From SOIV01 sp964435925 (lineage in GTDB: Bacteria > Acidobacteriota > Aminicenantia > Aminicenantales > Aminicenantaceae), in NCBI GenBank assembly GCA_964435925.1, contig CAYTBG010000040.1, forward strand, positions 1-22,396: a stretch of 22,396 bases of DNA, written 5' to 3'. The translations under genes were made by a program, and so were the position numbers. The notes beneath the pieces were generated by a model, which did no database searches, was not told the DNA's origin, and saw only the letters and a list, made by a program, of their open reading frames with translations. The number at the start of each line of letters is the position of its first letter. Within the stretch, counting starts at the first letter, position 1. This document shows, piece after piece, positions 1 to 7,623 of this stretch.

Positions 1-54
1 TAGATATCAATGAAAATAAATATTGGTGTCGGCATAATTTATGAATAATTCAGG

Positions 55-2664
55 TTATTTAATTCCTGCATAAAAAATAGAGTTAAAGAGGAGCCTGAAA
101 GTTCCGTAGGATTGCGCTCTAAATTGAACTGGGAAGCCCAGGAGGATTATCTTGCCCTTTCCGTAAGGAATATCCAGGATCGCTGCTTTTTGGCGAATTA
201 TTCTATCACCATAGATCCAACCGCTCATCAGAGGATTTTCTTCAGGGTACTTGGATATACTTTTAGGTTCCTTTTTTGCTCCAAATGAGGGCATAACATC
301 AAAAGCACAGCTATTATCGAATATTATCGCTGCTTCCTTGGGCATGCCGTAGGCCAAGGGGTGGCTGGCATCAAATTCCATACGAAGGATGGACCCGGTG
401 CATACGAATTCACCTCTTTTTACTTTTTTTAAAACATTCCTGACTGGCAGGCCGAAATGTTCAACAGCCAGGTTGCAGGCAGCATTCATGAAAATTAAGG
501 TCCCACCGTTTTCGACATATAATTTCAAATTGCGAACACCTCCAGGAGTAATTCCTCCTACATACTTAGGTGGCATGGTTCCTTTGGCATATCCGTTTAT
601 CACCGCTTCAGGTCTGTAAGTGTCGGGCATAATGATGGCATCGTAGTTCGCATTGAGATTTCCCGCACGGATATCTGCATCATGAATGCTCGAATAGGGG
701 AATTCGTACTTCTCCAAGATTAATCTTGTCCAGCCTTCATCCGCGCTCGCAAGCCAGGATTTGTACATGCCCAGCCGAACTGGCTTGATGCTCAAAGTCT
801 TGACTTTAGGATCGCGAGAAATCCCGGTAATTTTAAGGTCAAGGTCTTTGGCCAACTCCACCATGAAAGATCCTTTAAAGCTTGTTGAAGGAACAATGAT
901 TGTGCCTTCAGGAAAACGTGTGTTATTAGCTGAAAAGGGCCCTTTTGCCCAGAAAACTTTGCCTCCCTGTTTATGAATTCTATTCGTTGCTGTAAAGCTA
1001 TTATTGCCTTCATGCCGAATAAGATAGGAATGTCCAGACTTGCCCACAACACTTCCTTGCTGGAGCTTGACTTCTTTTACTCTGGTCATTTTTGACGTAA
1101 TTAGTGAATTAGCTGCGTAGACTTTCATCCCAAACTGGTAGGGAAGAGTCCAGCCCATCATGTCGTAAGATTCAAACGGAGCCCCTTCGAATTTTACAGG
1201 ATCGATAAGACCCTGCCACAGATCCGGGTATTTCCTTAGGTCCGGATAGTTCTGTTCTTCAAACACATTTTTGATGAAAAGAGCAAAGGGCTGGGTCATA
1301 GGGATGACGTAAGTTCCAACTGGATATTTTATTCCGTCACAGGTAAAAGATTCACCACTCCTGTAGACATCAATTCCCAGGAGAATCATTCGGTTGAGAA
1401 GAAGAGAAGCGGTTCCCGGGTCACGCTGATTCACAGGAATTATCCAGCCATGAGGTGGTTCTTTACTGAATCTATTGATAACATCCTTGCCCATCTTATA
1501 CTTGTTGAATAGCAGCTCCTCGCGGTATTTCGAAGCTACATCAAGAACAGCTCTGGATGCTGTCAAACAGTAATCCACTGCATCTTTGAGGCGCCACCAG
1601 CCTCCTTTCCAGGGATTCGGGTAAAAGGCAGACATCGTTAAATCGCGGTACTGTGTGGGAAAATCCCGGATAGTGTAAAAATAAGGCGTTGCATAACGAT
1701 AAAGAGCGGTTTCCGTAAGAATGGATATGATATTGTGGGAATCCACAACCTGAGTCACATAACCGGGATACCATGTGTCAAAAATGAGTCTGGAGATGGC
1801 CCCTTCTTTGCCTTCCTTGTCAAAAGCAGCGCCCATGGCAGAGCCAACCAGGTTTTGCCAGCGAACGATGAGAGGATGGACATTAGGATTTGTAGGCTCT
1901 GAGTTGGGAGGAGTCCAGATACGGGCAGGAAAAGGAGCTGTTTGATGATGATTATACAGGATAACTGGATACCACTCTTTGTTAACCAATCTGGTCAGAT
2001 GTTGTGTTTCTATTAAATTGGCAATATAGGAGTCCCGGTTGTTGTCGTGTCCTGCATATATGTGGTACAGCATGGGCATAGGGGAGACCTCAAAAGGAGT
2101 GCCAACGTTAGGATGGTACCATTCAGCTAGAAGATTCATCCCATCCGGATTTGCAAAAACAAGAACTAGAATAACATCATTAAGGATTCTGAGTGTTTTC
2201 GCATCTTTTGCCGTTACTAAATCATAAGCAAGCTGAATATTGTGTTGAGCAGGAGCACATTCATTTGCATGGAGACCCCCATCGATATACACTATCGCCT
2301 TCCCTTCCTTTGAAAATCTACTGGCTTCAGCGTCAGAAAGACCTTTCACTAAAGATAGTCTTTTGATTATCTGTTTATATTTCTCAAGATTGCCCAAGTT
2401 TTCCTCAGAGGAGATGACAGCGTAGGTTAGAGTCTGTCCCATTGATGTTTTCCCCTCTTTAAACAGTTTGATCCTGCTAGAGTTCTCCTCAAGTTTTTTA
2501 AAGTATTCTATGGCCTGGGTATAGGTAGCTAAATGATAATCAGCTCCGACTTTGAAACCAAGGATTTCTTCAGGTTCCGGAACACTCTGGCCGAAACCAA
2601 GAAAAGAAAAAGTCATAATGACAATAATGAACAATAAAGGTTTCATTTTTTTTAGCACTTTCAT
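55..2664 (-). CDS. Secreted M14-family zinc carboxypeptidase with C-terminal GATase-like domain
   Basis: Predicted exported metallopeptidase, about 869 aa. The N-terminus has a basic patch (KVLKKMK) followed by a hydrophobic stretch ending near FGQS, which reads as a Sec signal peptide. M14 zinc-site residues are visible: HANE (His and Glu near residues 132-135), NNRD near 209-211 (substrate carboxylate arginine), NHHQT near 239-242 (third zinc ligand) and the likely catalytic Glu in LTETA near 318. After about residue 640 comes a region resembling a class-I glutamine-amidotransferase/ThuA-like fold (MPDTYRP, YVENGGTLIFM, GKGKIILLGFP). It is probably non-catalytic. It would cleave peptides outside the cytoplasm. 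A TTG lies three bases upstream, but I chose the ATG at 2664 because AAGGAGGG (2676-2669) sits 4-5 nt before it. The gene is last in cysS-yraN-M14, 9-12 nt after yraN, and its ribosome site touches the yraN stop. Family assignment is firm; substrate is unknown. Confidence 0.9.
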   Translation of the reverse strand: MKVLKKMKPLLFIIVIMTFSFLGFGQSVPEPEEILGFKVGADYHLATYTQAIEYFKKLEENSSRIKLFKEGKTSMGQTLTYAVISSEENLGNLEKYKQIIKRLSLVKGLSDAEASRFSKEGKAIVYIDGGLHANECAPAQHNIQLAYDLVTAKDAKTLRILNDVILVLVFANPDGMNLLAEWYHPNVGTPFEVSPMPMLYHIYAGHDNNRDSYIANLIETQHLTRLVNKEWYPVILYNHHQTAPFPARIWTPPNSEPTNPNVHPLIVRWQNLVGSAMGAAFDKEGKEGAISRLIFDTWYPGYVTQVVDSHNIISILTETALYRYATPYFYTIRDFPTQYRDLTMSAFYPNPWKGGWWRLKDAVDYCLTASRAVLDVASKYREELLFNKYKMGKDVINRFSKEPPHGWIIPVNQRDPGTASLLLNRMILLGIDVYRSGESFTCDGIKYPVGTYVIPMTQPFALFIKNVFEEQNYPDLRKYPDLWQGLIDPVKFEGAPFESYDMMGWTLPYQFGMKVYAANSLITSKMTRVKEVKLQQGSVVGKSGHSYLIRHEGNNSFTATNRIHKQGGKVFWAKGPFSANNTRFPEGTIIVPSTSFKGSFMVELAKDLDLKITGISRDPKVKTLSIKPVRLGMYKSWLASADEGWTRLILEKYEFPYSSIHDADIRAGNLNANYDAIIMPDTYRPEAVINGYAKGTMPPKYVGGITPGGVRNLKLYVENGGTLIFMNAACNLAVEHFGLPVRNVLKKVKRGEFVCTGSILRMEFDASHPLAYGMPKEAAIIFDNSCAFDVMPSFGAKKEPKSISKYPEENPLMSGWIYGDRIIRQKAAILDIPYGKGKIILLGFPVQFRAQSYGTFRLLFNSIFYAGIK

Positions 2665-2676
2665 CAATCCCTCCTT

Positions 2677-3045
2677 TTAAAATGCATTTTTAATATGGCA
2701 AATGGAGTATTCTTCCTTTTCATCGAAGGATAGGGATATCACATCAAATCGGCACTCCACATCCTGAAGATTATTTTTCACCAAAAAACCCTGAGCGATC
2801 TTTCTAATCTGTCGCTGTTTAGAAGGCGTCACTGATTCCTCAGGAAAACCATAATTTGTACTTCTCCTTGTTTTCACTTCCACGAAAACCAAAGTTTTCT
2901 GATCATAGGCAATAATATCAATTTCACCCCTGAACAAACGGTAGCTTCTGGCTATGACCTTGTATTTATTATCTTCCAAGAAGTGAAGAGCAATTTTTTC
3001 GCCTAACTTACCAAGATCGAAAGGCGTCTGCTTATTTATTTCCAA
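2677..3045 (-). CDS. yraN: YraN family (UPF0102) endonuclease-like protein
   Basis: A 122-aa protein matching the usual YraN length. The PD-(D/E)xK-like core is visible: an N-terminal GKLGEKIALHFLE helix, then RLFRGEIDIIAYD (acidic GEID) and LVFVEVKTRRS (E-x-K). The family is conserved and predicted to be nuclease-like. Its cellular role is not settled; links to DNA processing and repair are from general knowledge, not from this sequence. The start is a TTG with only a weak AGAG-type ribosome site. No better start exists upstream before cysS ends, and the alignment of the GKLGE motif supports it. It lies 16 nt downstream of cysS and just upstream of the M14 peptidase, so it is probably cotranscribed with both. 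Confidence 0.9.
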   Translation of the reverse strand: MEINKQTPFDLGKLGEKIALHFLEDNKYKVIARSYRLFRGEIDIIAYDQKTLVFVEVKTRRSTNYGFPEESVTPSKQRQIRKIAQGFLVKNNLQDVECRFDVISLSFDEKEEYSICHIKNAF

Positions 3046-3061
3046 AATTTTCTCTTTAGGC

Positions 3062-4465
3062 TTATTGTTTGCTTTTAATAACTTTCCATCTAACTCCGTC
3101 TTTTGTATCTTCTAAAACAATTCCCTGTTTTAGTAACTCTTTTCGTATCTGGTCGGCTAATTCATAATTTTTATCTGTCCGGGCTTTTTCTCTATCTTCT
3201 ATTTTCTTCATGAGCTTGGAGGACAAAGTCTCCTCTTCCTCTCCTGGGAGAACTGCTAAAACATTATCAAAAGACAGGATAGAAGACATCAGCTTTTCTC
3301 CATCTTTTCTGTAGACTTTTCCTTGAGAGATTAAGATATTAGCTTTTCTAATCATTTCAAAGAGCGCTCTTAGAGCAACAGAGATGTTTAAGTCATCACC
3401 GAGCCCAGCTATGAATTTTTTATTCGTGTCTTCAACAAGTCGTGAGATGTTCTTATTTTCTCCTTCTTCAAACGGGCGATTCTTTAGTTCATACAGAAAG
3501 TCATTTATCCTCTTGAGTGAAGAACTGGCCCCCTCGAGAGCCTCAAACGTAAAATTGAGCATTTTTCGGTAGTGCGTGGAAAGAAGAAGAAAGCGGAGGG
3601 CATAGGGATCTACATTTTTGGCTAAAAGGTCACGCAAGGTATAAAAGTTACCTTTGGACTTCGACATCTTCTCCCCATCAACGATGAGATGGCGACAATG
3701 AAGCCAGTAATTGACAAATTTTTTTCCAAAAAACGCTTCAGATTGGGCGATTTCATTCTCATGATGGGGAAAAATATTATCCACTCCCCCGCAGTGAATA
3801 TCAAAGGTTTGACCCAGGTATTTAGAGCTCATGGCCGAGCACTCGATATGCCAGCCCGGTCTCCCTGGGCCCACTTCAGTTTCCCAGAAAGGTTCACCTT
3901 CTTTTTTGTCTTTCCAGAGGGCAAAATCATTAGCACTTTCCTTCTCATATTCGTCTGATTCCATTCTCTTTCCTGGCCTGAGCTCTTTGAGATCAATCTT
4001 TGAAAGTCGTCCATAATTTGGAAATTTTGAAATATTGAAGTAAACAGAACCATCTTTTTTATAAGCATATCCCTTCTCGAGAAGGCCCTTTATGATCATT
4101 ATCATATCTGGAATATGGTCTGTGGCTAAGGGATAGTAATCAGCCTTTGAAATGTATAATTTCTGGATGTCTTCAAAAAAAGCATCAGTATATTTTTTGG
4201 TAAATTCTTGAAGTTTTACTTTTTCAGCATTGGCTCCTTTTATGGTTTTGTCATCCACATCTGTGATATTCATAACATGCGTGACTTTGTAACCCCTGAA
4301 AATAAGGAATCTCTTTAGTAAATCTTCAAAAATATAAGCACGGAAATTGCCGATATGAGCAAAATCATAGACCGTAGGACCGCAGGTATAGAGCTTGACT
4401 TCTCCTTTCACGATCGGGTTAAAAAGCTCTAATTTTCCACTCAGAGTGTTAAAGAATCGAATCAT
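3062..4465 (-). CDS. cysS: Cysteinyl-tRNA synthetase
   Basis: Class-I aminoacyl-tRNA synthetase charging tRNA-Cys in the cytoplasm. Its 467 aa match the usual length of about 460. The N-terminus IRFFNTLSGKLELFNP is typical of the family. LYTCGPTVYDFAHIGN holds the first zinc cysteine (Cys28) and the HIGH-like HIGN. WHIECSAMSSKYLG and IHCGGVDNIFPHHENEIAQ hold further zinc ligands and active-site residues. GEKMSKSKGN near residue 265 is the KMSKS loop. The C-terminal ADQIRKELLKQGIVLEDTKDGVRWK is the usual end. The gene heads the cysS-yraN-M14 operon. A good promoter (TTGACT-17-TAATAA) ends only about 10 bases before the ATG, implying a very short or absent 5' leader. No ribosome site is visible upstream. 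Confidence 0.97.
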   Translation of the reverse strand: MIRFFNTLSGKLELFNPIVKGEVKLYTCGPTVYDFAHIGNFRAYIFEDLLKRFLIFRGYKVTHVMNITDVDDKTIKGANAEKVKLQEFTKKYTDAFFEDIQKLYISKADYYPLATDHIPDMIMIIKGLLEKGYAYKKDGSVYFNISKFPNYGRLSKIDLKELRPGKRMESDEYEKESANDFALWKDKKEGEPFWETEVGPGRPGWHIECSAMSSKYLGQTFDIHCGGVDNIFPHHENEIAQSEAFFGKKFVNYWLHCRHLIVDGEKMSKSKGNFYTLRDLLAKNVDPYALRFLLLSTHYRKMLNFTFEALEGASSSLKRINDFLYELKNRPFEEGENKNISRLVEDTNKKFIAGLGDDLNISVALRALFEMIRKANILISQGKVYRKDGEKLMSSILSFDNVLAVLPGEEEETLSSKLMKKIEDREKARTDKNYELADQIRKELLKQGIVLEDTKDGVRWKVIKSKQ

Positions 4466-4474
4466 GATACACTA

Positions 4475-4503
4475 TTATTAAAGATAACAATCAGCAGAGT
4501 CAA
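4475..4503 (-). promoter_or_regulatory. Candidate promoter of cysS operon, near-leaderless
   Basis: Read on the minus strand, TTGACT (4503-4498) and TAATAA (4480-4475) are separated by 17 nt, a good sigma-70-type match. Transcription would start near 4468, only about 3 nt before the cysS ATG (4465). That would give an essentially leaderless mRNA. Confidence 0.5.
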
Positions 4504-4515
4504 CACTAAACTCCT

Positions 4516-4584
4516 ATAAGCATTTCCATATCCGTTGCAACTCATTGCAAAACCTTTTCTAATAACGGAAATGAAGATGCTTAT
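4516..4584. repeat. Imperfect 21-bp inverted repeat (hairpin element)
   Basis: The arms 4516-4536 and 4564-4584 are inverted copies with about 18 of 21 positions paired and a 27-nt loop that contains TTGCAA twice. The element lies between the divergent cysS and LKR promoters. One arm recurs almost exactly (16 of 17 bases) at 7541-7557, so it is a dispersed repeat. It has no T-tract typical of a terminator. Confidence 0.6.
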
Positions 4585-4600
4585 TAAATTCCTCCCAAGA

Positions 4601-4629
4601 TTGACCGGGTTTGGTTTTTATGCAATAAT
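4601..4629 (+). promoter_or_regulatory. Candidate promoter of the LKR-SDH operon
   Basis: TTGACC (4601-4606), a 17-nt spacer and AATAAT (4624-4629) preceded by TGC form an extended -10-like promoter. Predicted transcription start is near 4636, giving a leader of about 22 nt before the ATG at 4658. The ribosome site in this leader is poor (AAAGGG). Confidence 0.45.
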
Positions 4630-4657
4630 CTTGAAACTTAAAAGGGCGACCTAGATC

Positions 4658-5971
4658 ATGAAAACTCGGATTGGAATTAGAAAAGAGGAAAAAAATCCAT
4701 GGGAAAGAAGGGCTCCTCTGATTCCTGCTCACATTCGGCAAATGGTCAAAAATAATCCCTTAGAGATCTGGCTTCAGCCGTCCTCAATCCGCATCTTCTC
4801 CGACAAAGACTATCTTCAAGAAGGAGCCAGGATAGAAGAGGACCTTGCTCCCTGCTCAATTATTTTTGCCATAAAAGAAATTCCCCTCCAATTTTTCAAA
4901 AAAGAAAAAGTATACATATTCTTCTCTCACACAATAAAAGGGCAATCCTATAATATGCCCATGCTTCAAAGAATGATAGACCTTCAGTGTACTTTGATCG
5001 ACTATGAAAGAATAGTAAACGAGAAAGGACAAAGGCTTCTATTTTTTGGAATGCAGGCAGGACAGGCGGGAATGATCGATACTCTTTGGGCTTTAGGACA
5101 AAGGCTGAATCATGAGAAAATAAAGAATCCCTTCTCTTTGATCAAACTGGCACATGAATATGGGAGCCTAGTTGCTGCTAAAGAAGCAATAAAAAAAGCA
5201 GGATGGCAGATCTATAATGATGGTCTTGACCTTTCTCTTGTTCCCTTGGTCATCGGTTTTACAGGGTATGGCAATGTCTCCCAGGGAGCTCAGGAGATAT
5301 TCAATCTCTTGCCTTACGAAGAGGTCGAACCCGAGAAAATCAACTCCTTTTTTGAGGAAAAAAATTATTCAGCCAGCAGTGTTTATAAGGTTGTCTTTAA
5401 AGAAGAACATATGGTAAAACCCATCAAAGCGAGTCAAAAATTTGACCTCCAAGACTATTACGATAATCCTCAAAAGTATAAATCGATTTTCGATTCCTAT
5501 CTTTCTTTTCTCGCAGTCTTGGTCAATTGTATTTTCTGGACACCCAAGTATCCAAGATTTGCGACAAAAAAAAGTTTGAAACAACTTTTTATTATGGATG
5601 ATAAACCTCGTCTGCGAATAATCGGAGATATTTCTTGCGACATTGAAGGGTCCGTGGAATGTACAGTCCAGGCAACTACTCCTGACAATCCTGTTTTTGT
5701 CTACGATCCCCTGGAAAAGAAGGCAAGAGATGGAGTAGAGGGGAGGGGAATTGTTGTTATGGCTACAGATAATTTGCCGGCTGAGATATCTCTTGAATCT
5801 TCGATATTCTTCAGCAATGCACTCAAGCCTCTGGTTCCAGCTATTGCTAAAGCAGACTTTTCTGGAAATTTTGCAGATTGTAATCTTCCAGATGCTGTTA
5901 AAAAAGCGGTTATTCTGTATAAAGGGAAGTTTACCCCTGATTATGAATACATGAAGAATTTCATCAATTAA
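4658..5971 (+). CDS. Lysine-ketoglutarate reductase (saccharopine dehydrogenase, lysine-forming), stand-alone
   Basis: Predicted to condense L-lysine with 2-oxoglutarate to saccharopine using NADPH, the first step of the saccharopine route of lysine breakdown. The 437-aa protein resembles the N-terminal half of the eukaryotic bifunctional AASS enzyme. Visible features are an AlaDH/PNT-type N-terminus (RIGIRKEEKNPWERRAPL), FFSHTIKGQ near 88-96, LIDYE near 113-117, a Rossmann loop GFTGYGNVSQGAQ at about 200-212 followed by EIFNLLP, and GDISCDIEGSVE with DNLPAE in the C-terminal part. I identified it by comparison with AASS from memory. The next gene, 17 nt downstream, matches the other half of AASS, which strongly supports the call. 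The start ATG follows the likely promoter closely and the N-terminal motif begins at once, so the start is probably right. Confidence 0.88.
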   Translation: MKTRIGIRKEEKNPWERRAPLIPAHIRQMVKNNPLEIWLQPSSIRIFSDKDYLQEGARIEEDLAPCSIIFAIKEIPLQFFKKEKVYIFFSHTIKGQSYNMPMLQRMIDLQCTLIDYERIVNEKGQRLLFFGMQAGQAGMIDTLWALGQRLNHEKIKNPFSLIKLAHEYGSLVAAKEAIKKAGWQIYNDGLDLSLVPLVIGFTGYGNVSQGAQEIFNLLPYEEVEPEKINSFFEEKNYSASSVYKVVFKEEHMVKPIKASQKFDLQDYYDNPQKYKSIFDSYLSFLAVLVNCIFWTPKYPRFATKKSLKQLFIMDDKPRLRIIGDISCDIEGSVECTVQATTPDNPVFVYDPLEKKARDGVEGRGIVVMATDNLPAEISLESSIFFSNALKPLVPAIAKADFSGNFADCNLPDAVKKAVILYKGKFTPDYEYMKNFIN

Positions 5972-5988
5972 TTTAAAGGAGAGACATA

Positions 5989-7311
5989 ATGAAAAAAATA
6001 CTAATTCTTGGAGCAGGCCTTGTGGCCAAGCCACTGGTCAGGTACTTACTTGACCAGCCAGATTTTGAGGTTGAAGTAGCCAGCCGGACTGTGAGCAAAG
6101 CTGTGAAACTCATTGATAACCATCCCCAGGGCAAGGCTAGCGAACTAAATCTCAAGAATGAAGAAGGTCTAAAAGATGAGATCTCTAAAGCAGACCTTGT
6201 TATCAGTATGGTTCCTTATACTTTCCATCCTATAGTTGCTAAATACTGTATTGATTATAAAAAGGCCATGGTCACAACATCTTATGTAAGCGAAGTGATG
6301 AAGAATCTCGACGCAGAGGCAAAGAAAGCAGGGATTTTGATCCTAAATGAAGTCGGGTTGGATCCAGGAATAGACCACATGGAAGCAATGAGAATTATCC
6401 ATGAAGTTGAAGAGAAGGGAGGAGAAATCGTGAGTTTCACTTCTTACTGTGGCGGTCTTCCCGCTCCTGAAGCAAACACCAATCCTTTTGGGTATAAATT
6501 CTCCTGGAGTCCGACAGGAGTTCTTCTTGCCGGAAAAAATTCAGCCCAATATCTAAAAGACGGTCAACAAATATTCATTCCTTCTCAAGATCTTTTTGAT
6601 AATTTTCTGACGATCAACATCGAAGGGCTGGGTGAGTTTGAAGGATATCCTAACCGAAATTCACTTCCTTATATCGAGCTCTACGGCATCAAATCAACAA
6701 AGACCATACTTAGGGGAACACTCAGGAACAAAGGATGGTGTTCAACCATTAAAAAAATCGTAGAGTTGGGTTTTCTTGAAGAAGAGGAAAAGGATTGGAC
6801 TGGACTAACCTACAAAGATTTTCTTAAAAAATTGATGGGTGATCCTGCTGAAGAAGACATCAAGAAAGCCCTGAGTGCTCATTTAAATATCGAGGAAAGC
6901 TCGGATATAATCCAGAGGTTCGAATGGCTCGGCCTCCTTAGTGATGAGCCCCTTCCTTCAGAGAAAGACTCGTCTTTAAATATTCTTGGTGCAAAAATGC
7001 TGGAAAAGCTTCAGTACGAGGAAGGGGAGAGAGATATGATTATACTCCAGCATCAATTTATTGCCTCTTATCCTGGAGATAAAAAGGAGAAAATCACTTC
7101 AACCTTGATCGATTTTGGTATCCCCCATGGTGATACTTCAATGGCCCGGACAGTAGGTTTACCTGCGGCTATCAGCACCAAACTCATCCTTGAAGGTAAA
7201 ATAAAGCAGACCGGAGTCCATATTCCTGTTACACCTGAAATTTATATTCCCATTCTTCAAGAATTAAAAGAACTGGATATAGCCTTCAAAGAAAAGAAGG
7301 AGGAGATGTAA
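5989..7311 (+). CDS. Saccharopine dehydrogenase (glutamate-forming)
   Basis: Predicted to oxidise saccharopine to glutamate and 2-aminoadipate semialdehyde with NAD+, completing the LKR/SDH pathway. It is 440 aa. The N-terminal Rossmann motif is KILILGAGLVAKPLV (residues 3-17), followed by LVISMVPYTFHPIVAKYC. Conserved saccharopine-binding segments include NEVGLDPGIDHM near 119-130, SYCGGLPAPEANTNPFGYKF near 151-170, SWSPTGVLL, EGYPNRNSLPY and LRGTLRNKGW. All of these closely parallel the C-terminal half of human AASS as I recall it. A strong ribosome site (AAGGAG, 5976-5981) lies 7 nt before the ATG. It is cotranscribed with LKR. Bacterial carboxynorspermidine dehydrogenase is a related alternative, but the AASS-like motifs and the LKR neighbour argue against it. 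Confidence 0.92.
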   Translation: MKKILILGAGLVAKPLVRYLLDQPDFEVEVASRTVSKAVKLIDNHPQGKASELNLKNEEGLKDEISKADLVISMVPYTFHPIVAKYCIDYKKAMVTTSYVSEVMKNLDAEAKKAGILILNEVGLDPGIDHMEAMRIIHEVEEKGGEIVSFTSYCGGLPAPEANTNPFGYKFSWSPTGVLLAGKNSAQYLKDGQQIFIPSQDLFDNFLTINIEGLGEFEGYPNRNSLPYIELYGIKSTKTILRGTLRNKGWCSTIKKIVELGFLEEEEKDWTGLTYKDFLKKLMGDPAEEDIKKALSAHLNIEESSDIIQRFEWLGLLSDEPLPSEKDSSLNILGAKMLEKLQYEEGERDMIILQHQFIASYPGDKKEKITSTLIDFGIPHGDTSMARTVGLPAAISTKLILEGKIKQTGVHIPVTPEIYIPILQELKELDIAFKEKKEEM

Positions 7312-7338
7312 ACATTTCCAATCTTATCATTATAAAAT

Positions 7339-7517
7339 GTTTTGGGAAATAGCCTCGCTCCTTTCAGATTTTTAACGCCATTCTCCATTCGCTCTTCTCG
7401 GCGGCTGCGTAACTCGCCCTGCTTAGACATACTCGCCGCCCGACTCTGTCGGGTTCCCTCGAAGAGCGAATTCCGAAGGCTAAATCTTCAATGGTCGCCG
7501 CGGCTATTTCCCAAAAC
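7339..7517. mobile_element. MITE-like foldback element, family A (179 bp)
   Basis: The ends are perfect 16-bp inverted repeats (7339-7354 and 7502-7517). Inside lie further nested inverted pairs: 11 bp (7387-7397 with 7461-7471), 6 bp (7400-7405 with 7435-7440) and a tight hairpin CCCGAC-tct-GTCGGG (7439-7453). Nearly the whole element can fold back on itself. It is clearly more GC-rich than its surroundings and has no transposase gene. A partial copy of its right end, 36 of 39 bases identical and including about 6 bases outside the inverted repeat, lies inverted at 22161-22199. Confidence 0.75.
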
Positions 7518-7540
7518 CTATGCCTTAACAATCAGTTATC

Positions 7541-7557
7541 ACGGAAATGGAAATGCT
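7541..7557. repeat. Solo half of the hairpin repeat found at 4516-4584
   Basis: These 17 bases match the reverse complement of the left arm of the 4516-4584 hairpin at 16 of 17 positions. The match lies 24 bp beyond the right end of the family A foldback element. It may be a decayed copy. A short match like this could be chance, but both copies are intergenic. Confidence 0.4.
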
Positions 7558-7623
7558 CCCGCGAGAAATGCAAAATTTGACAAAAATGCAGGTTATGCTT
7601 ACTTTTTATACTAGGAGGATAAA

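Noticed and set aside
5369..6034. 221-codon open frame on the minus strand
   Set aside because: It is the antisense shadow of the well-supported LKR gene and the start of SDH.
7310..7342. AAACATTT/AAATGTTT hairpin after saccharopine dehydrogenase as a terminator
   Set aside because: The 8-bp stem is almost entirely A-T with a 17-nt loop, and it runs into the family A element; too weak to call.
7342..7614. 90-codon open frame over the family A element
   Set aside because: It begins inside the left terminal repeat and crosses all hairpins; no ribosome site and no recognisable domain.
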